Translations under genes and position numbers: made by a program
Assembly: GCF_002723915.1 (NCBI RefSeq)
Contig: NZ_BEWL01000014.1
Location: 1 to 58,968, forward strand
From: Gluconobacter albidus
GTDB taxonomy: Bacteria; Pseudomonadota; Alphaproteobacteria; Acetobacterales; Acetobacteraceae
Direction of reading: 5' to 3'
Length of the DNA stretch: 58,968 bases
Shown: positions 1-8,692 of the stretch, piece by piece
Layout: every line of letters begins with the position of its first letter
How positions within the stretch are numbered: the first letter of the stretch is position 1
Notes under the pieces: model-generated
Told to the model about the DNA's origin: nothing
Seen by the model: the letters and a program-made list of their open reading frames with translations, nothing else
Database searches by the model: none

Positions 1-34
1 AAAGCGGCAAAGGCGCCTGAACAGGAGACGCAGA

Positions 35-982
35 ATGAAGCCGAAAATATTTCGTTTCCTCTTTCTCCTCTCAGGCGTCTGCGGTCTGGCGTCGCATGCA
101 TTTGCGGCTGAGAGCAGCGCCATCACGGCGCCCGGCCCTCTGGGGGCGCTGGCAGGGACGTTTGTGAATGCGGGTGCTGGTACCCCTGTTGTGCTGATGA
201 TCCCCGGCTCCGGCCCAACGGACCGCGACGGAAATTCGGCTCTGGGGCAGAAACCTGCGACGCTGCGACAGATTGCGGATGGTCTTGCTGCCCATGGAAT
301 TTCGTCCGTCCGGATCGACAAACGTGGCATGTTCGGCAGCAAACAGGCGGTGGCTGACGGCAATCACGTCACGATTGCGGATTATGCTGCGGATGTGCGG
401 AACTGGATTGCGGTTATCCGGGCCAGAACCGGCGCGCGGTGTGTCTGGCTGGCGGGTCACAGCGAGGGTGGGCTCGTCGCGCTGGCAAGCGTTCAGGGAC
501 AGGCCGACATCTGCGGGCTGATACTTCTGTCCACGCCCGGACGGCGGCTGGGTGAAGTTCTGCGGGCGCAGCTTCACGCCATTCCTTCGGCCAAAACGGT
601 TCTGCCGCAGATTGACGCGACGATTGATGCTCTTGAAGCCGGACAGCATGTGGATGTCCAGACGCTGCATCCGGGGTTGCGGGGCATGTTTCATCCTCTG
701 GTGCAGGATTTCATGATTGATCTGTTCCATCATGATCCGGCGGCGCTGCTCAAGGCGTATCACGGGCCGGTCCTGATCGTTCAGGGCGGCGAGGACCGCA
801 AGGTCAGTGCAGCCGATGACCTGTCGCTGCTGAAGGCTGCGGATCCCGGGGCGACAGTCGTTCTGTTGCCGTCGGCGATCCATCCGCTGGCGGATCTGGG
901 CACGGTTCCAGCTGCCGATGGGTCGCTTTTACTGGATGGTGCTGTCGTGCCCGATATTGCAGAGTTTATTCAGAAACATTGA
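35..982 (+). CDS. exported alpha/beta hydrolase
   Basis: A 315-residue alpha/beta-hydrolase-fold protein. Residues 1-24 form a signal peptide (basic start, hydrophobic core, AFA/AES cut), so it should act in the periplasm. The nucleophile elbow is GHSEGG with Ser143. A plausible acid is Asp254 (GGEDRK) and the histidine is His283 (AIHP), giving the full triad in the right order and spacing. An early GSGPTDRDG loop probably forms the oxyanion region. An AGGAG ribosome site lies 9 bases before the ATG. The family covers esterases, lipases and peptidases; the sequence does not show the substrate. It is not obviously in an operon with the chaperone genes that follow. Confidence 0.85.
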   Translation: MKPKIFRFLFLLSGVCGLASHAFAAESSAITAPGPLGALAGTFVNAGAGTPVVLMIPGSGPTDRDGNSALGQKPATLRQIADGLAAHGISSVRIDKRGMFGSKQAVADGNHVTIADYAADVRNWIAVIRARTGARCVWLAGHSEGGLVALASVQGQADICGLILLSTPGRRLGEVLRAQLHAIPSAKTVLPQIDATIDALEAGQHVDVQTLHPGLRGMFHPLVQDFMIDLFHHDPAALLKAYHGPVLIVQGGEDRKVSAADDLSLLKAADPGATVVLLPSAIHPLADLGTVPAADGSLLLDGAVVPDIAEFIQKH

Positions 983-1029
983 CCCGAAGCCGCAGTGGTC
1001 ACACATCTGGGGATAACGGAGGATCAGAG

Positions 1030-1188
1030 ATGGCAGACGACGGACATCCGGCAGAGGATTATCTGCGACCGAAGCTGCAGGACCTGATCTCAGACGGTGT
1101 GCGGGCTGGCTTCCCGCAGGATGAAGTCATTGCGGTCCTGATTTCCCTGCTGGATGAGGGACCTGAAGAAGACGGGGAAATGAGATGA
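1030..1188 (+). CDS. small acidic protein upstream of DnaJ-like gene
   Basis: A 52-residue acidic, soluble protein starting MADDGHPAEDYL. I chose the ATG at 1030 because a GGAGGATCAGAG ribosome site precedes it; an in-frame start at 979 lacks one. It overlaps the start of the J-domain gene by 4 bases (ATGA), so the two are probably translated together. The body (LQDLISDGVRAGFPQDEVIAV) looks like two short helices. I do not recognise a family. It is much shorter than CbpM, the known modulator of CbpA, but its position suggests a link to the chaperone. Confidence 0.6.
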   Translation: MADDGHPAEDYLRPKLQDLISDGVRAGFPQDEVIAVLISLLDEGPEEDGEMR

Positions 1189-2105
1189 GCGACCCATATT
1201 CGGTACTGGGCGTTTCGAAAACGGCGACGGACAAGGAAATTCGCAGCGCGTATCGGAAGCTGGCCAAGCAGTACCATCCGGACCACAACCCGGACGACAA
1301 GAAGGCCGAAGAGCGCTTCAAATCGGTCGGGCAGGCGTACAACATCGTTGGCGACAAGGAAAAACGCGCGCGCTTTGATCGTGGGGAGATTGATGCCGAC
1401 GGGCAGGAGCGCGGGCCTTTCGGCGGCGGCTTTGGCGGTGGCGGGTATGGTCCGGGTGGCCCGCGTTCGGGCGGGCAGGGCCCCCAGGGTGGTTTCAGTC
1501 AGGAAGACCTCGGCGCCTTCTTTTCGGACATGTTCAGCGGAGGCTTCAGCGGCGATTTCCAGCCGGGCGGTTCCGGTGGACGCCGTGCCTCCAAGGGATC
1601 CGACCGCCGTTTCGCAGTGACGATCTCGTTTCAGCAGGCTGTTCTGGGAACATCGCTCGATCTGACACTGGGCGAGGGAGGTCACACGGAAGTCCGCATC
1701 CCGCCAGGTGTGGAGGATGGGCAGACCCTGCGCGTGCGCGGCAAGGGTGCGCCGGGGCGTCCGGGGATGGACGGCCAGCCGGGCGTGGCCGGGGATGCGT
1801 TGCTGACGATCTCAGTCACGCCCGACAGCCGTTATGTCCGTGAGGGACGCAACCTGCGGATGACGCAGAATCTGGATCTGAAAACGGCTGTTCTGGGCGG
1901 AAAAATCGCCGTTCCAACCCCGAAGGGTGACGTTTCGGTCAAGATCCCGAAGCACTCCGACAGCGGCAAGGTGCTGCGTCTGGCAGGGCGTGGAATCGGG
2001 GGCGATAAAAAGCATCCGGCCGGTGATCTGCTGGTGACGTTGCAGGTTCATATCGGTACTGTCTCCCCCGAGCTGGAGGCCTTCTTCAGCCAGCAGGAGA
2101 GCTGA
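1185..2105 (+). CDS. DnaJ/CbpA-type J-domain co-chaperone
   Basis: A 306-residue J-domain protein. The J domain covers about residues 4-69, with the HPD motif at 31-33 that stimulates DnaK ATPase. A Gly/Phe-rich linker follows (about 75-135), then the C-terminal peptide-binding beta domains (about 140-300). The CxxCxGxG zinc-finger repeats of true DnaJ are absent, so it belongs to the CbpA/curved-DNA-binding class. The gene overlaps the small upstream gene by 4 bases and is followed 4 bases later by a tiny membrane protein gene, suggesting a three-gene unit. It acts in the cytoplasm with DnaK. Confidence 0.92.
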   Translation: MSDPYSVLGVSKTATDKEIRSAYRKLAKQYHPDHNPDDKKAEERFKSVGQAYNIVGDKEKRARFDRGEIDADGQERGPFGGGFGGGGYGPGGPRSGGQGPQGGFSQEDLGAFFSDMFSGGFSGDFQPGGSGGRRASKGSDRRFAVTISFQQAVLGTSLDLTLGEGGHTEVRIPPGVEDGQTLRVRGKGAPGRPGMDGQPGVAGDALLTISVTPDSRYVREGRNLRMTQNLDLKTAVLGGKIAVPTPKGDVSVKIPKHSDSGKVLRLAGRGIGGDKKHPAGDLLVTLQVHIGTVSPELEAFFSQQES

Positions 2106-2109
2106 AGAG

Positions 2110-2259
2110 ATGGGGATGGTGCGTCGCGTCCGGTCGAGACTGCCGGAATGGCCGTGGAGTGACATCATCGGCGGGATCGTGGCACTGATCTTCGTGGTGT
2201 GTCTGGGTGTCATCAGTACGCACGCACTGATCCTCGCCGGGGAGTGGCATTTGCCCTAA
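2110..2259 (+). CDS. 49-residue single-pass membrane protein
   Basis: A small reading frame, ATG to TAA, encoding 49 residues. A basic, Trp-containing head (MGMVRRVRSRLPEWPW) is followed by one hydrophobic span (about residues 20-42) and a short tail ending HLP. The start lies 4 bases after the J-domain gene, and the end of that gene supplies a purine-rich ribosome site (AGGAGAGCTGAAGAG). I do not recognise the family. The positive-inside rule predicts the N-terminus in the cytoplasm. Its position suggests co-expression with the chaperone. Confidence 0.6.
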   Translation: MGMVRRVRSRLPEWPWSDIIGGIVALIFVVCLGVISTHALILAGEWHLP

Positions 2260-2294
2260 GGTGCCCCCGTCTTCTGGTTTCTGACGGGTTGTGC

Positions 2295-3782
2295 ATGACC
2301 GCTTCTTCTCTTCCTTCCGCTCCCGGAATGCGCCGCAAGGCGTTTGCCGTCGTTCTGGCCATCGAACTGTGGGAACGGTTCGGATATTACGGCATGCAGG
2401 CCGTTCTCACGCTCTTCATGGTCGTGCACCTCCGGATGGGGGATGCCGCTGCCAACCTCATGATGGGCGCTTTCGGCGCGCTGACCTATATCACGCCCGT
2501 TATCGGGGGTGTCATTGGCGACAGGGTGCTGGGCGCGCGGCGGACGATGGTCATGGGCGCGCTGTCCCTGACCTGCGGCTATGCTTTTCTGGCAGCGGCG
2601 CTTCAGTCCCATATGCTGCTGCTGGTGGCGATGGCGCTGATTTCAACGGGAAACGGCCTGTTCAAGCCCAATGCCGGAAATCTGGTGCGTCGGATCTATA
2701 AAGGCGACGATGCGGCGCTCGATGCCGCCTTCACGCTCTATTACATGTCCGTCAATGTCGGCTCGACCGTTTCCATGCTGCTTACCCCGTGGCTTCAGAT
2801 CAATTACGGAGCGCCGGTGGCGTTCGCGACCTGTGCGGTCGGATTGGGCATTGGTCTGCTCTATTATGTGCTACGCGCCAACTGGCTTGAGCCGACAACA
2901 CCCGCGGCTGAAAAGTCGCCCGTCCCCCTGTCCCGCTTCGGGCTCGTCCTGGGGGGGCTTGCCGTACTGACGGTTTTCAACGCCTGGGTTCTGGGAAGCG
3001 ATACCTTGGCGCGCCTGTGTGTGATTGCGGCCGGAGCCGGACTGGCGGCTGTTTGGGCTGCGCTTTACGTCCGTGCGCCCCGGATCGAACGTCCGGGCCT
3101 GCGGCTGACCTATCTGCTGTGTCTGCAGGGGACGATCTATATGGTCTTCTACCAGCAGATGATGACCTCCCTGACCCTGTTCGCCCTGCGTGGCGTGTCC
3201 GGGGATTACCGCATTGGCGGCATCACGCTCTTTCACATGTCGGCGGGCCAGTTTCAGGTTCTCAATTCCGTCTGGATCATGGTTCTCAGTCCGGTTCTGG
3301 CGGTTCTGTACAACCGCATGGGACAGCAGCAGAAGCCGACATCCCATGCGCGCAAGATGCTGGTTGGCTATGCGATGGTCTCGGTCGGGTTCGGGGTCTG
3401 GTGGGCTGCGGCAGCTCATACGGACGGGCTGGTATCTCCCTGGATTATGGTGGTTGGGTATGGCTTCCTGTCGCTGGCGGAACTGCTCACGAACGGGCTG
3501 GGGCTTGCGATCATCGCGCGCTATTCACCCGCCCGGCTGAGCGGATTCATGATGGGGGCGCTGTATCTGCTGTGGGGCATTGCCATGTATGTGGGCAGCA
3601 TCATCGCCAATCAGGCTGCCCTGCCGCCTGAAGTGGTGGCTGGCAACGGCGGAGCGTCGCTTTATGCGGGACTGTTCCGGACGCTTTGCGAAGTTGCGGC
3701 CGGAGTTGTGGTCATTCTGGCGCTTCTGGAGCCTGTGACGCGACGTTGGGACCGCGAACACGCAACTGTGATCGCGGAGTAA
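2295..3782 (+). CDS. POT-family oligopeptide:H+ symporter
   Basis: A 495-residue inner-membrane transporter of the proton-dependent oligopeptide family (PTR2/DtpT type). The family signature ExxERFxYY is present as ELWERFGYY near residue 25, followed by GGVIGDRVLGARRT, the usual loop between helices 2 and 3, and about 12-14 hydrophobic spans. It should import di- and tripeptides with protons. I chose ATG 2295, where the family homology begins; the 32-residue upstream extension overlaps the tiny membrane protein gene and looks non-coding. The length is normal for the family. Confidence 0.9.
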   Translation: MTASSLPSAPGMRRKAFAVVLAIELWERFGYYGMQAVLTLFMVVHLRMGDAAANLMMGAFGALTYITPVIGGVIGDRVLGARRTMVMGALSLTCGYAFLAAALQSHMLLLVAMALISTGNGLFKPNAGNLVRRIYKGDDAALDAAFTLYYMSVNVGSTVSMLLTPWLQINYGAPVAFATCAVGLGIGLLYYVLRANWLEPTTPAAEKSPVPLSRFGLVLGGLAVLTVFNAWVLGSDTLARLCVIAAGAGLAAVWAALYVRAPRIERPGLRLTYLLCLQGTIYMVFYQQMMTSLTLFALRGVSGDYRIGGITLFHMSAGQFQVLNSVWIMVLSPVLAVLYNRMGQQQKPTSHARKMLVGYAMVSVGFGVWWAAAAHTDGLVSPWIMVVGYGFLSLAELLTNGLGLAIIARYSPARLSGFMMGALYLLWGIAMYVGSIIANQAALPPEVVAGNGGASLYAGLFRTLCEVAAGVVVILALLEPVTRRWDREHATVIAE

Positions 3783-3999
3783 CTCCGGGAAACTGGAGCG
3801 TTAAACTTTTTGTAATATCGGAGAAATCTCCAGATAAAAAAATGGCGTCAGGTGTCGGGCTCGTGTCCTGAAAGACATATTATGAAAACTGACGTCTTCC
3901 ACGCTCTATTCTGGACCGTTTTCGGACTGTATGACATCTCCCAGCCGCGTGATCGGGTTCTGGCGGCTGTCATGGTGTCACAGGGAGACGGTTTGGAAG

Positions 4000-5556
4000 A
4001 TGGGGAAGCTCGGACAGGATTGGACGAAAACGCTGTGGACGGCCTGCGCCATGACAGCGCTGCTTCCTGGCTTTACGGCCGCCGCATATGCGCAGACGAC
4101 ACCGGCTGGTGTCGTGGACGGTCATCAGAAAGCAGCGGCCAGAACCAGCACGGCGACCATGGGCACGCCGCAGATCCGCACGAAATCCATTTCTCCCGTG
4201 CCGCAGCTCGTGAAGCCGACCCCCAAAGGTGTTGAACCCGCAGCCAGCACGTCTGACACGACCGAGAACCGTTTCTTCCCGGCGTCTTTCCACGACTGGC
4301 TGACCCAGAGCACCATGACGGGTGACTGGGGCGGCTGGCGGACATGGCTGACCGACAAGGGCATCAATATCGGGGGGCACTATCTTGAGGACAGTGCCGG
4401 CAATCCGATGGGCGGCAAGACCAAGGCCGTGCGTTATGCGGATGAGTTCGGCATCAATGTCGATTTCAACCTCAAGAAGCTGACGGGCCTGAATCTGGGC
4501 ATGTTCCACACGCTGATTACAGCGCGTCAGGGACTGGGCATTGGCGCGACGCTTCCGGCGCTGGACAGCCCGCAGCAGATCTTCGGTTCGGGCGAGACGG
4601 TGCGTCTGACGCGTCTGTCCTGGGAAATGCCCTGGAACCGGTATGTGTCGACCGAAGTTGGTGAAATCAACACCGAGAACGATTTCGAGCAGTCGTCCAT
4701 CTACTGGGGCATGAGCCAGTACTGCCAGTTCGAATCCAACGCGATCTGTGGCATGCCGCAGTCCATTGCGATGAACTCGGGCTATGGCTGGTATCCGACG
4801 GCCCATCCGGGGGCATGGGTGAAGTTCTACCCGGCCGGGAACGACCATTATCTCGTGCAGTTCGGCGCGTACTCGATCGACCCCACGATCTCGAACACGC
4901 ATAACGGCTGGAAACTGAACCTGCATGACGCGATTGGGACTTATATTCCGTTCCAGCTCGGCTGGCATCAGGGCGGCAAGGACGACTACAGCGGCCCGCT
5001 CCAGACCAACGTCAAGATTGGCGGATACTGGGATACGTCCGAAGTCAGCGATGTCTATTCCAAGCTCAGCATGTTCTCCGTTCCGGCGGAGTATCTGCTG
5101 TCGGCCCCGACGCAGAAGGTCCGTGGACGGTTCGGTGGCTGGTTCCAGTTCGACCGGATGCTGGAGCGTGATGCAGCCGATCCGAACCGTGGCACGACGC
5201 TGTTCACGTCCTTCACCTGGGGCGATCCGCGCACAGCCGTCGCACCGTATTTCATCACCTGGGGCGTGACCCGCAAGGGTACGTTCCGCAACCGCCCGAA
5301 CGATACGATCAGTCTGGGCATGAAGATGCTCTGGGTGAATCCGAAGCTGACGATCTGGGCACGCCAGATGCAGGCCTCGGGCGCACAGGGCATCAACAAA
5401 CCCTCCGGCGAGCATGCGATCGAACTGAACTACGGCTGGCGTCCGACGCCCTGGCTCGTGATCCGGCCGGGTGCACAGTATATCTGGAGCACGGGCGGCA
5501 CGAACCGATACAAGAATCCGCTGCTTCTGGATTTCGAAACGGGCATCACATTCTGA
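4000..5556 (+). CDS. OprB-family carbohydrate porin
   Basis: A 518-residue outer-membrane protein. A signal peptide (about residues 1-32, ending AAAYAQ) is followed by a proline-rich spacer and then a beta-barrel with the OprB signatures: MTGDWGGWRTWLTDKGI, GMSQYCQFESN, and an aromatic final strand ending GITF with a C-terminal Phe. OprB porins let sugars and polyols diffuse across the outer membrane, which fits a bacterium that oxidises sugars in the periplasm. ATG 4000 starts a credible signal peptide; the upstream in-frame extension from 3931 does not. A strong hairpin terminator follows. Confidence 0.9.
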   Translation: MGKLGQDWTKTLWTACAMTALLPGFTAAAYAQTTPAGVVDGHQKAAARTSTATMGTPQIRTKSISPVPQLVKPTPKGVEPAASTSDTTENRFFPASFHDWLTQSTMTGDWGGWRTWLTDKGINIGGHYLEDSAGNPMGGKTKAVRYADEFGINVDFNLKKLTGLNLGMFHTLITARQGLGIGATLPALDSPQQIFGSGETVRLTRLSWEMPWNRYVSTEVGEINTENDFEQSSIYWGMSQYCQFESNAICGMPQSIAMNSGYGWYPTAHPGAWVKFYPAGNDHYLVQFGAYSIDPTISNTHNGWKLNLHDAIGTYIPFQLGWHQGGKDDYSGPLQTNVKIGGYWDTSEVSDVYSKLSMFSVPAEYLLSAPTQKVRGRFGGWFQFDRMLERDAADPNRGTTLFTSFTWGDPRTAVAPYFITWGVTRKGTFRNRPNDTISLGMKMLWVNPKLTIWARQMQASGAQGINKPSGEHAIELNYGWRPTPWLVIRPGAQYIWSTGGTNRYKNPLLLDFETGITF

Positions 5557-5583
5557 TCGCTCCCGATCGGAACGTCTGACATG

Positions 5584-5620
5584 AAAAACGCGCCGCTCCT
5601 GGATGGGAGGGCGCGTTTTT
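5584..5620. terminator. bidirectional intrinsic terminator
   Basis: An 11-base stem (AAAAACGCGCC pairing with GGCGCGTTTTT) with a 15-base loop, flanked by A and T runs, lies between the convergent porin and siderophore-receptor genes. It can stop transcription from either side. Confidence 0.85.
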
Positions 5621-5643
5621 CGTTTTCAGTATTTCGGGGCGGA

Positions 5644-7878
5644 TTACAGATCCGTCGTGAATGAGAACTTGAACGTGCGGGGCATGCCCTGCATCAGATA
5701 ACCGTTGAAGGCCGAGGACCAGTAACGCGTGTTGGCCAGGTTATCGACGCCAAAGCGCAGCGTGACCGGCGTGTGATGCGTCACGAACGTATAGCGCCCT
5801 GCCAGATCAAAGCGTGTCCAGACCGGGATATGCAGGGTGTTGGCTGTGTTGACCCACTGCTTGCCGGTATTGACCACCCGCCCGACGACCGTGGCGCCTT
5901 TAAGAAACGGCAGATCGTATTCGAGATTGGCGTTGATGGTATAGTTCGGCACGCCGATGGCCGTGTTGCCGTCCTGAAGGCCGTTTGCCGTATGACGCAG
6001 ATCCGCCTGAATGACGGTGCCGCCACCATTGAAGCGCAGGCCGGGCAGGATCTCGCCATTCAGCGTCAGTTCGATGCCCCGGTTCCGCTGCAATCCGTCT
6101 TCACGAAAGGCGAACGTGCCCGTATTGCCAAGTGCGACGGAATAGGCGTTGGGCTGTGAAATCTCATAGACGGCGAGCGCGGCACTGAAGCGGCCCGTGT
6201 CGTATTTCGCGCCTACTTCATACTGCGTGGATTTGTATGGCGGGAAAATCTCGCCCAGATTCACGACATTTCCCGAAGCGGTCGGCCCCTGCGACAGGCC
6301 TTCGATCCGGTTGAAATACAGAGACGTCCGGCGCGTCGGATGAATGACCAGCCCCACGACCGGGGTGATGGCGTCCTGATCATAATGGTTGTTCATCGCG
6401 CCCCGGCCGGTCTTGCTGTAGGCGTAGCCTTTGATGAGCATGTTCTGGTACCGGAAACCGCCTGTCAGGGCGACACGGTCGTGGAAGAAGGACATCGTGT
6501 CCGAGAAGAACAGGCTGTACAGGCGCGTGCGGTTGGTGGACTGCGGGTCATTAAGCACACCCCCAACAAACGTCTCCGCCGGGGCTGAAAACTGCGGCGT
6601 GTTGTAGATGTTGGTCGCACCGGGCGTCAGGGCCATCGCATAGGCGGCGGCGCTGTCTTCCCACAGGCCGGAACCGCCAGCGTTGATTTCATGGCGGATG
6701 AAGCCTGTGCGGAAATGGGCGCGAACGCCTGCGCGGGTGCTTTCATTCGTTTGATCATAGGGCACATACATCGCCCCCGCCGTCCCCGCGCCAGTGGCAG
6801 GATCTGTGACGGTAGGGTTGGAATAATTGCCCTTTTCATTGCTGGTAAGGGCGCCGAATGCGCCATACAGCGTGATGTTTTTCGTGAGGTCATGCTCGAC
6901 GTTCAGCATGCCGAAAACATAATTCAGGTCATTATACGCCCAGCGCTGCCCGAAATTATGCGAGGGCGCGACAGGGCGGGGAACGGACGTGACGGCGCTG
7001 CCAAGGAAGATCGCCGGCCGACCCCCGTCCACGCCCTGGTTTTCATAGTCGATATCCATTGTAACGCGGGTGCGGTTGTCGCGGTCATGCCAGTCGAAAT
7101 CCGCGCCCAACGTGGTGGAATGGCGGTATTCGTCCGTCACGGCATCTTCGCCGCTTTTGCCCGCGACGTTCAGCCGCACGCCGAAATCCTTGTCCTGTCC
7201 GAACCGACGGCCAACGTCGATGCTGCCACCGCCCATGGCGCCGCTGGTGTAATCGCCGGTGATGCGGGTGAGGGGGGCATTCGTTGCGTGTTTGAACAGC
7301 AGGTTGATGTTGCCGCCGATGGCTGACCCGCTGGGTGCTGCCCCGTTGAGGAACGCACTGGCGCCGTTGAGAACCTGCACCTGATCGTAGAGTTCGGGCG
7401 AGACAAGCTGCCGGGGCGTAATGCCGTAGAGCCCGTTGATCGAAACGTCGTCACCATTCACGGCAAAGCCGCGGATGACGAACATTTCCGAGAAATTGCC
7501 GTAGCCATAGGTCGTGCGGACGGACGGATCGTTTTCCAGAACCTCACCGAGCGTCTGGGACTGCTGGTTGAGGATCAGGCTGGAATTGTAGCTGCGGATG
7601 TTGAACGGAACATCCAGCCCCTTTTTGTTGCCCAGAGCCCCGAGCTGTCCGCCGCTGCTGACCTGCATCTGATCCCGGCGTCTGGCGCGGACAACGATTT
7701 CCTCATCCTGACTGACCTGTTGCGCTTCTGTTGAAGGCTTTGCCGAAGCGGTGGATGTCGTGTCGGAGACGGCGGAAGGGGCGGCGAAAACGGGAAAAGC
7801 TGTCCCTGCCAGCAGCAGACAGGACAGGCGCGCAACCCGGAGCGGGTTTGAGAACGGAATGGAAAGCGATGCGCGCAC
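5644..7878 (-). CDS. TonB-dependent siderophore receptor
   Basis: An outer-membrane receptor of about 744 residues. It has a signal peptide ending VFAAPS, a linker, a TonB-box-like segment (EEIVVRARR), a plug domain (LGEVLENDPSVRTTYGYGN, MFVIRGFAVNGDDVSINGLYG) and a 22-strand-type barrel ending FKFSFTTDL. Organisation matches the FhuA/FpvA siderophore family (ferrichrome-like hydroxamates or others; the ligand is not evident). A longer frame begins at a TTG at 7938, but that TTG sits inside a Fur-like palindrome. The GTG at 7878, with CGAGG upstream, starts a cleaner signal peptide, so I prefer it. Likely iron-repressed. Confidence 0.88.
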   Translation of the reverse strand: MRASLSIPFSNPLRVARLSCLLLAGTAFPVFAAPSAVSDTTSTASAKPSTEAQQVSQDEEIVVRARRRDQMQVSSGGQLGALGNKKGLDVPFNIRSYNSSLILNQQSQTLGEVLENDPSVRTTYGYGNFSEMFVIRGFAVNGDDVSINGLYGITPRQLVSPELYDQVQVLNGASAFLNGAAPSGSAIGGNINLLFKHATNAPLTRITGDYTSGAMGGGSIDVGRRFGQDKDFGVRLNVAGKSGEDAVTDEYRHSTTLGADFDWHDRDNRTRVTMDIDYENQGVDGGRPAIFLGSAVTSVPRPVAPSHNFGQRWAYNDLNYVFGMLNVEHDLTKNITLYGAFGALTSNEKGNYSNPTVTDPATGAGTAGAMYVPYDQTNESTRAGVRAHFRTGFIRHEINAGGSGLWEDSAAAYAMALTPGATNIYNTPQFSAPAETFVGGVLNDPQSTNRTRLYSLFFSDTMSFFHDRVALTGGFRYQNMLIKGYAYSKTGRGAMNNHYDQDAITPVVGLVIHPTRRTSLYFNRIEGLSQGPTASGNVVNLGEIFPPYKSTQYEVGAKYDTGRFSAALAVYEISQPNAYSVALGNTGTFAFREDGLQRNRGIELTLNGEILPGLRFNGGGTVIQADLRHTANGLQDGNTAIGVPNYTINANLEYDLPFLKGATVVGRVVNTGKQWVNTANTLHIPVWTRFDLAGRYTFVTHHTPVTLRFGVDNLANTRYWSSAFNGYLMQGMPRTFKFSFTTDL

Positions 7879-7913
7879 GGAGACCTCGAAGCAAGAAGCA
7901 GTTGGGCGCGTTA

Positions 7914-7938
7914 TTGCGATAATGAGATTTATTCGCAA
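7914..7938. promoter_or_regulatory. Fur-box-like operator
   Basis: A 25-base interrupted palindrome with outer arms TTGCGA and TCGCAA. Read on the plus strand, its inner 19 bases match the classic Fur consensus GATAATGATAATCATTATC at 14 positions. It lies just upstream of the siderophore receptor, where ferric-uptake regulator binding would repress the gene in iron-rich cells. It could also influence the divergent POTRA gene starting about 100 bases away. Confidence 0.65.
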
Positions 7939-8037
7939 CTAAAATATGAATTCTGGATCGGCGCAACGGCGATTTGCCAAAGCCGGGAACTCCTGTAGCG
8001 TGAAAGTCAGAGTTTTTTCATGACAGGAAATTTCCAG

Positions 8038-8667
8038 ATGTCCTTTCGTTCCCTGCTTGCCCGGAGTTTTCTGGGTGTTTTGCTGGCTGTTGCGTCCTTC
8101 GCGGGAACGGCTGCCACGGAATATGCTTTTGCGGCGGTTCCGGCTCCAAATGTGCCGCTCAAGCTGATGAGTGTTGCTGTTCAGGGCAACAGCCGCGTTC
8201 CGACGGCGGACATCCTGCAGGCGTTCGGCTATCACGCAGGTGACAAGGTTACGCGCAACGATCTGGATGCAGGTCAGAAACGGGTCGGCGAGCTCTATTC
8301 ATCGCGCAATGTCGGGACCAGCCTGGAAGAGCGTCTGCGGATCTCCGGCAATGGCGTGGCCGTCAAGATCATTCTTGAGGAACAGGCCGCGAGCGCTCCT
8401 GCCCAGCCTGCTTCGCTCGTTCTGGACAAGGTCGAGTTCCAGGGAAACAAAAAGGTTTCGACCGCCGATCTGGAAGCCGCGACCAAGCTTCGCGCGGGCG
8501 GACCCGTTTCGAACGAACTGCTGTCTGCAGACCAGCAGGCCATCCAGGCCCTCTATAAGAACAAGAACGTCGGGGGATCTTTCCAGCCCCAGGCGACCTA
8601 TCCGAACCACGACCAGCATGTCGTTCTGGTCTGGGTCATCAAGGAACAGGACAAAGCTGCGAACTGA
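8038..8667 (+). CDS. exported stand-alone tandem POTRA-like protein
   Basis: A 209-residue secreted protein. After a signal peptide (hydrophobic LLARSFLGVLLAVASFAG, cut near AFA/AVP) come two similar units: LMSVAVQGNSRVPTADI to about residue 120, and LDKVEFQGNKKVSTADL to the end. Each has the hydrophobic strand, V/FxGN and helix pattern of POTRA domains of BamA/TamA/ShlB proteins, but the protein stops before any beta-barrel. It may be a periplasmic chaperone-like or partner protein. An upstream ATG at 8020 is also possible. It is divergent from the siderophore receptor; a functional link is not shown. Confidence 0.72.
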   Translation: MSFRSLLARSFLGVLLAVASFAGTAATEYAFAAVPAPNVPLKLMSVAVQGNSRVPTADILQAFGYHAGDKVTRNDLDAGQKRVGELYSSRNVGTSLEERLRISGNGVAVKIILEEQAASAPAQPASLVLDKVEFQGNKKVSTADLEAATKLRAGGPVSNELLSADQQAIQALYKNKNVGGSFQPQATYPNHDQHVVLVWVIKEQDKAAN

Positions 8668-8692
8668 CGCAGCCTGACCCGGAAAACACCGC

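Noticed and set aside
3970-5415. Long antisense reading frame (481 codons) opposite the OprB porin gene
   Set aside because: It mirrors the porin gene, which has clear family motifs and a signal peptide. High G+C creates such shadow frames. No ribosome site or known domain.
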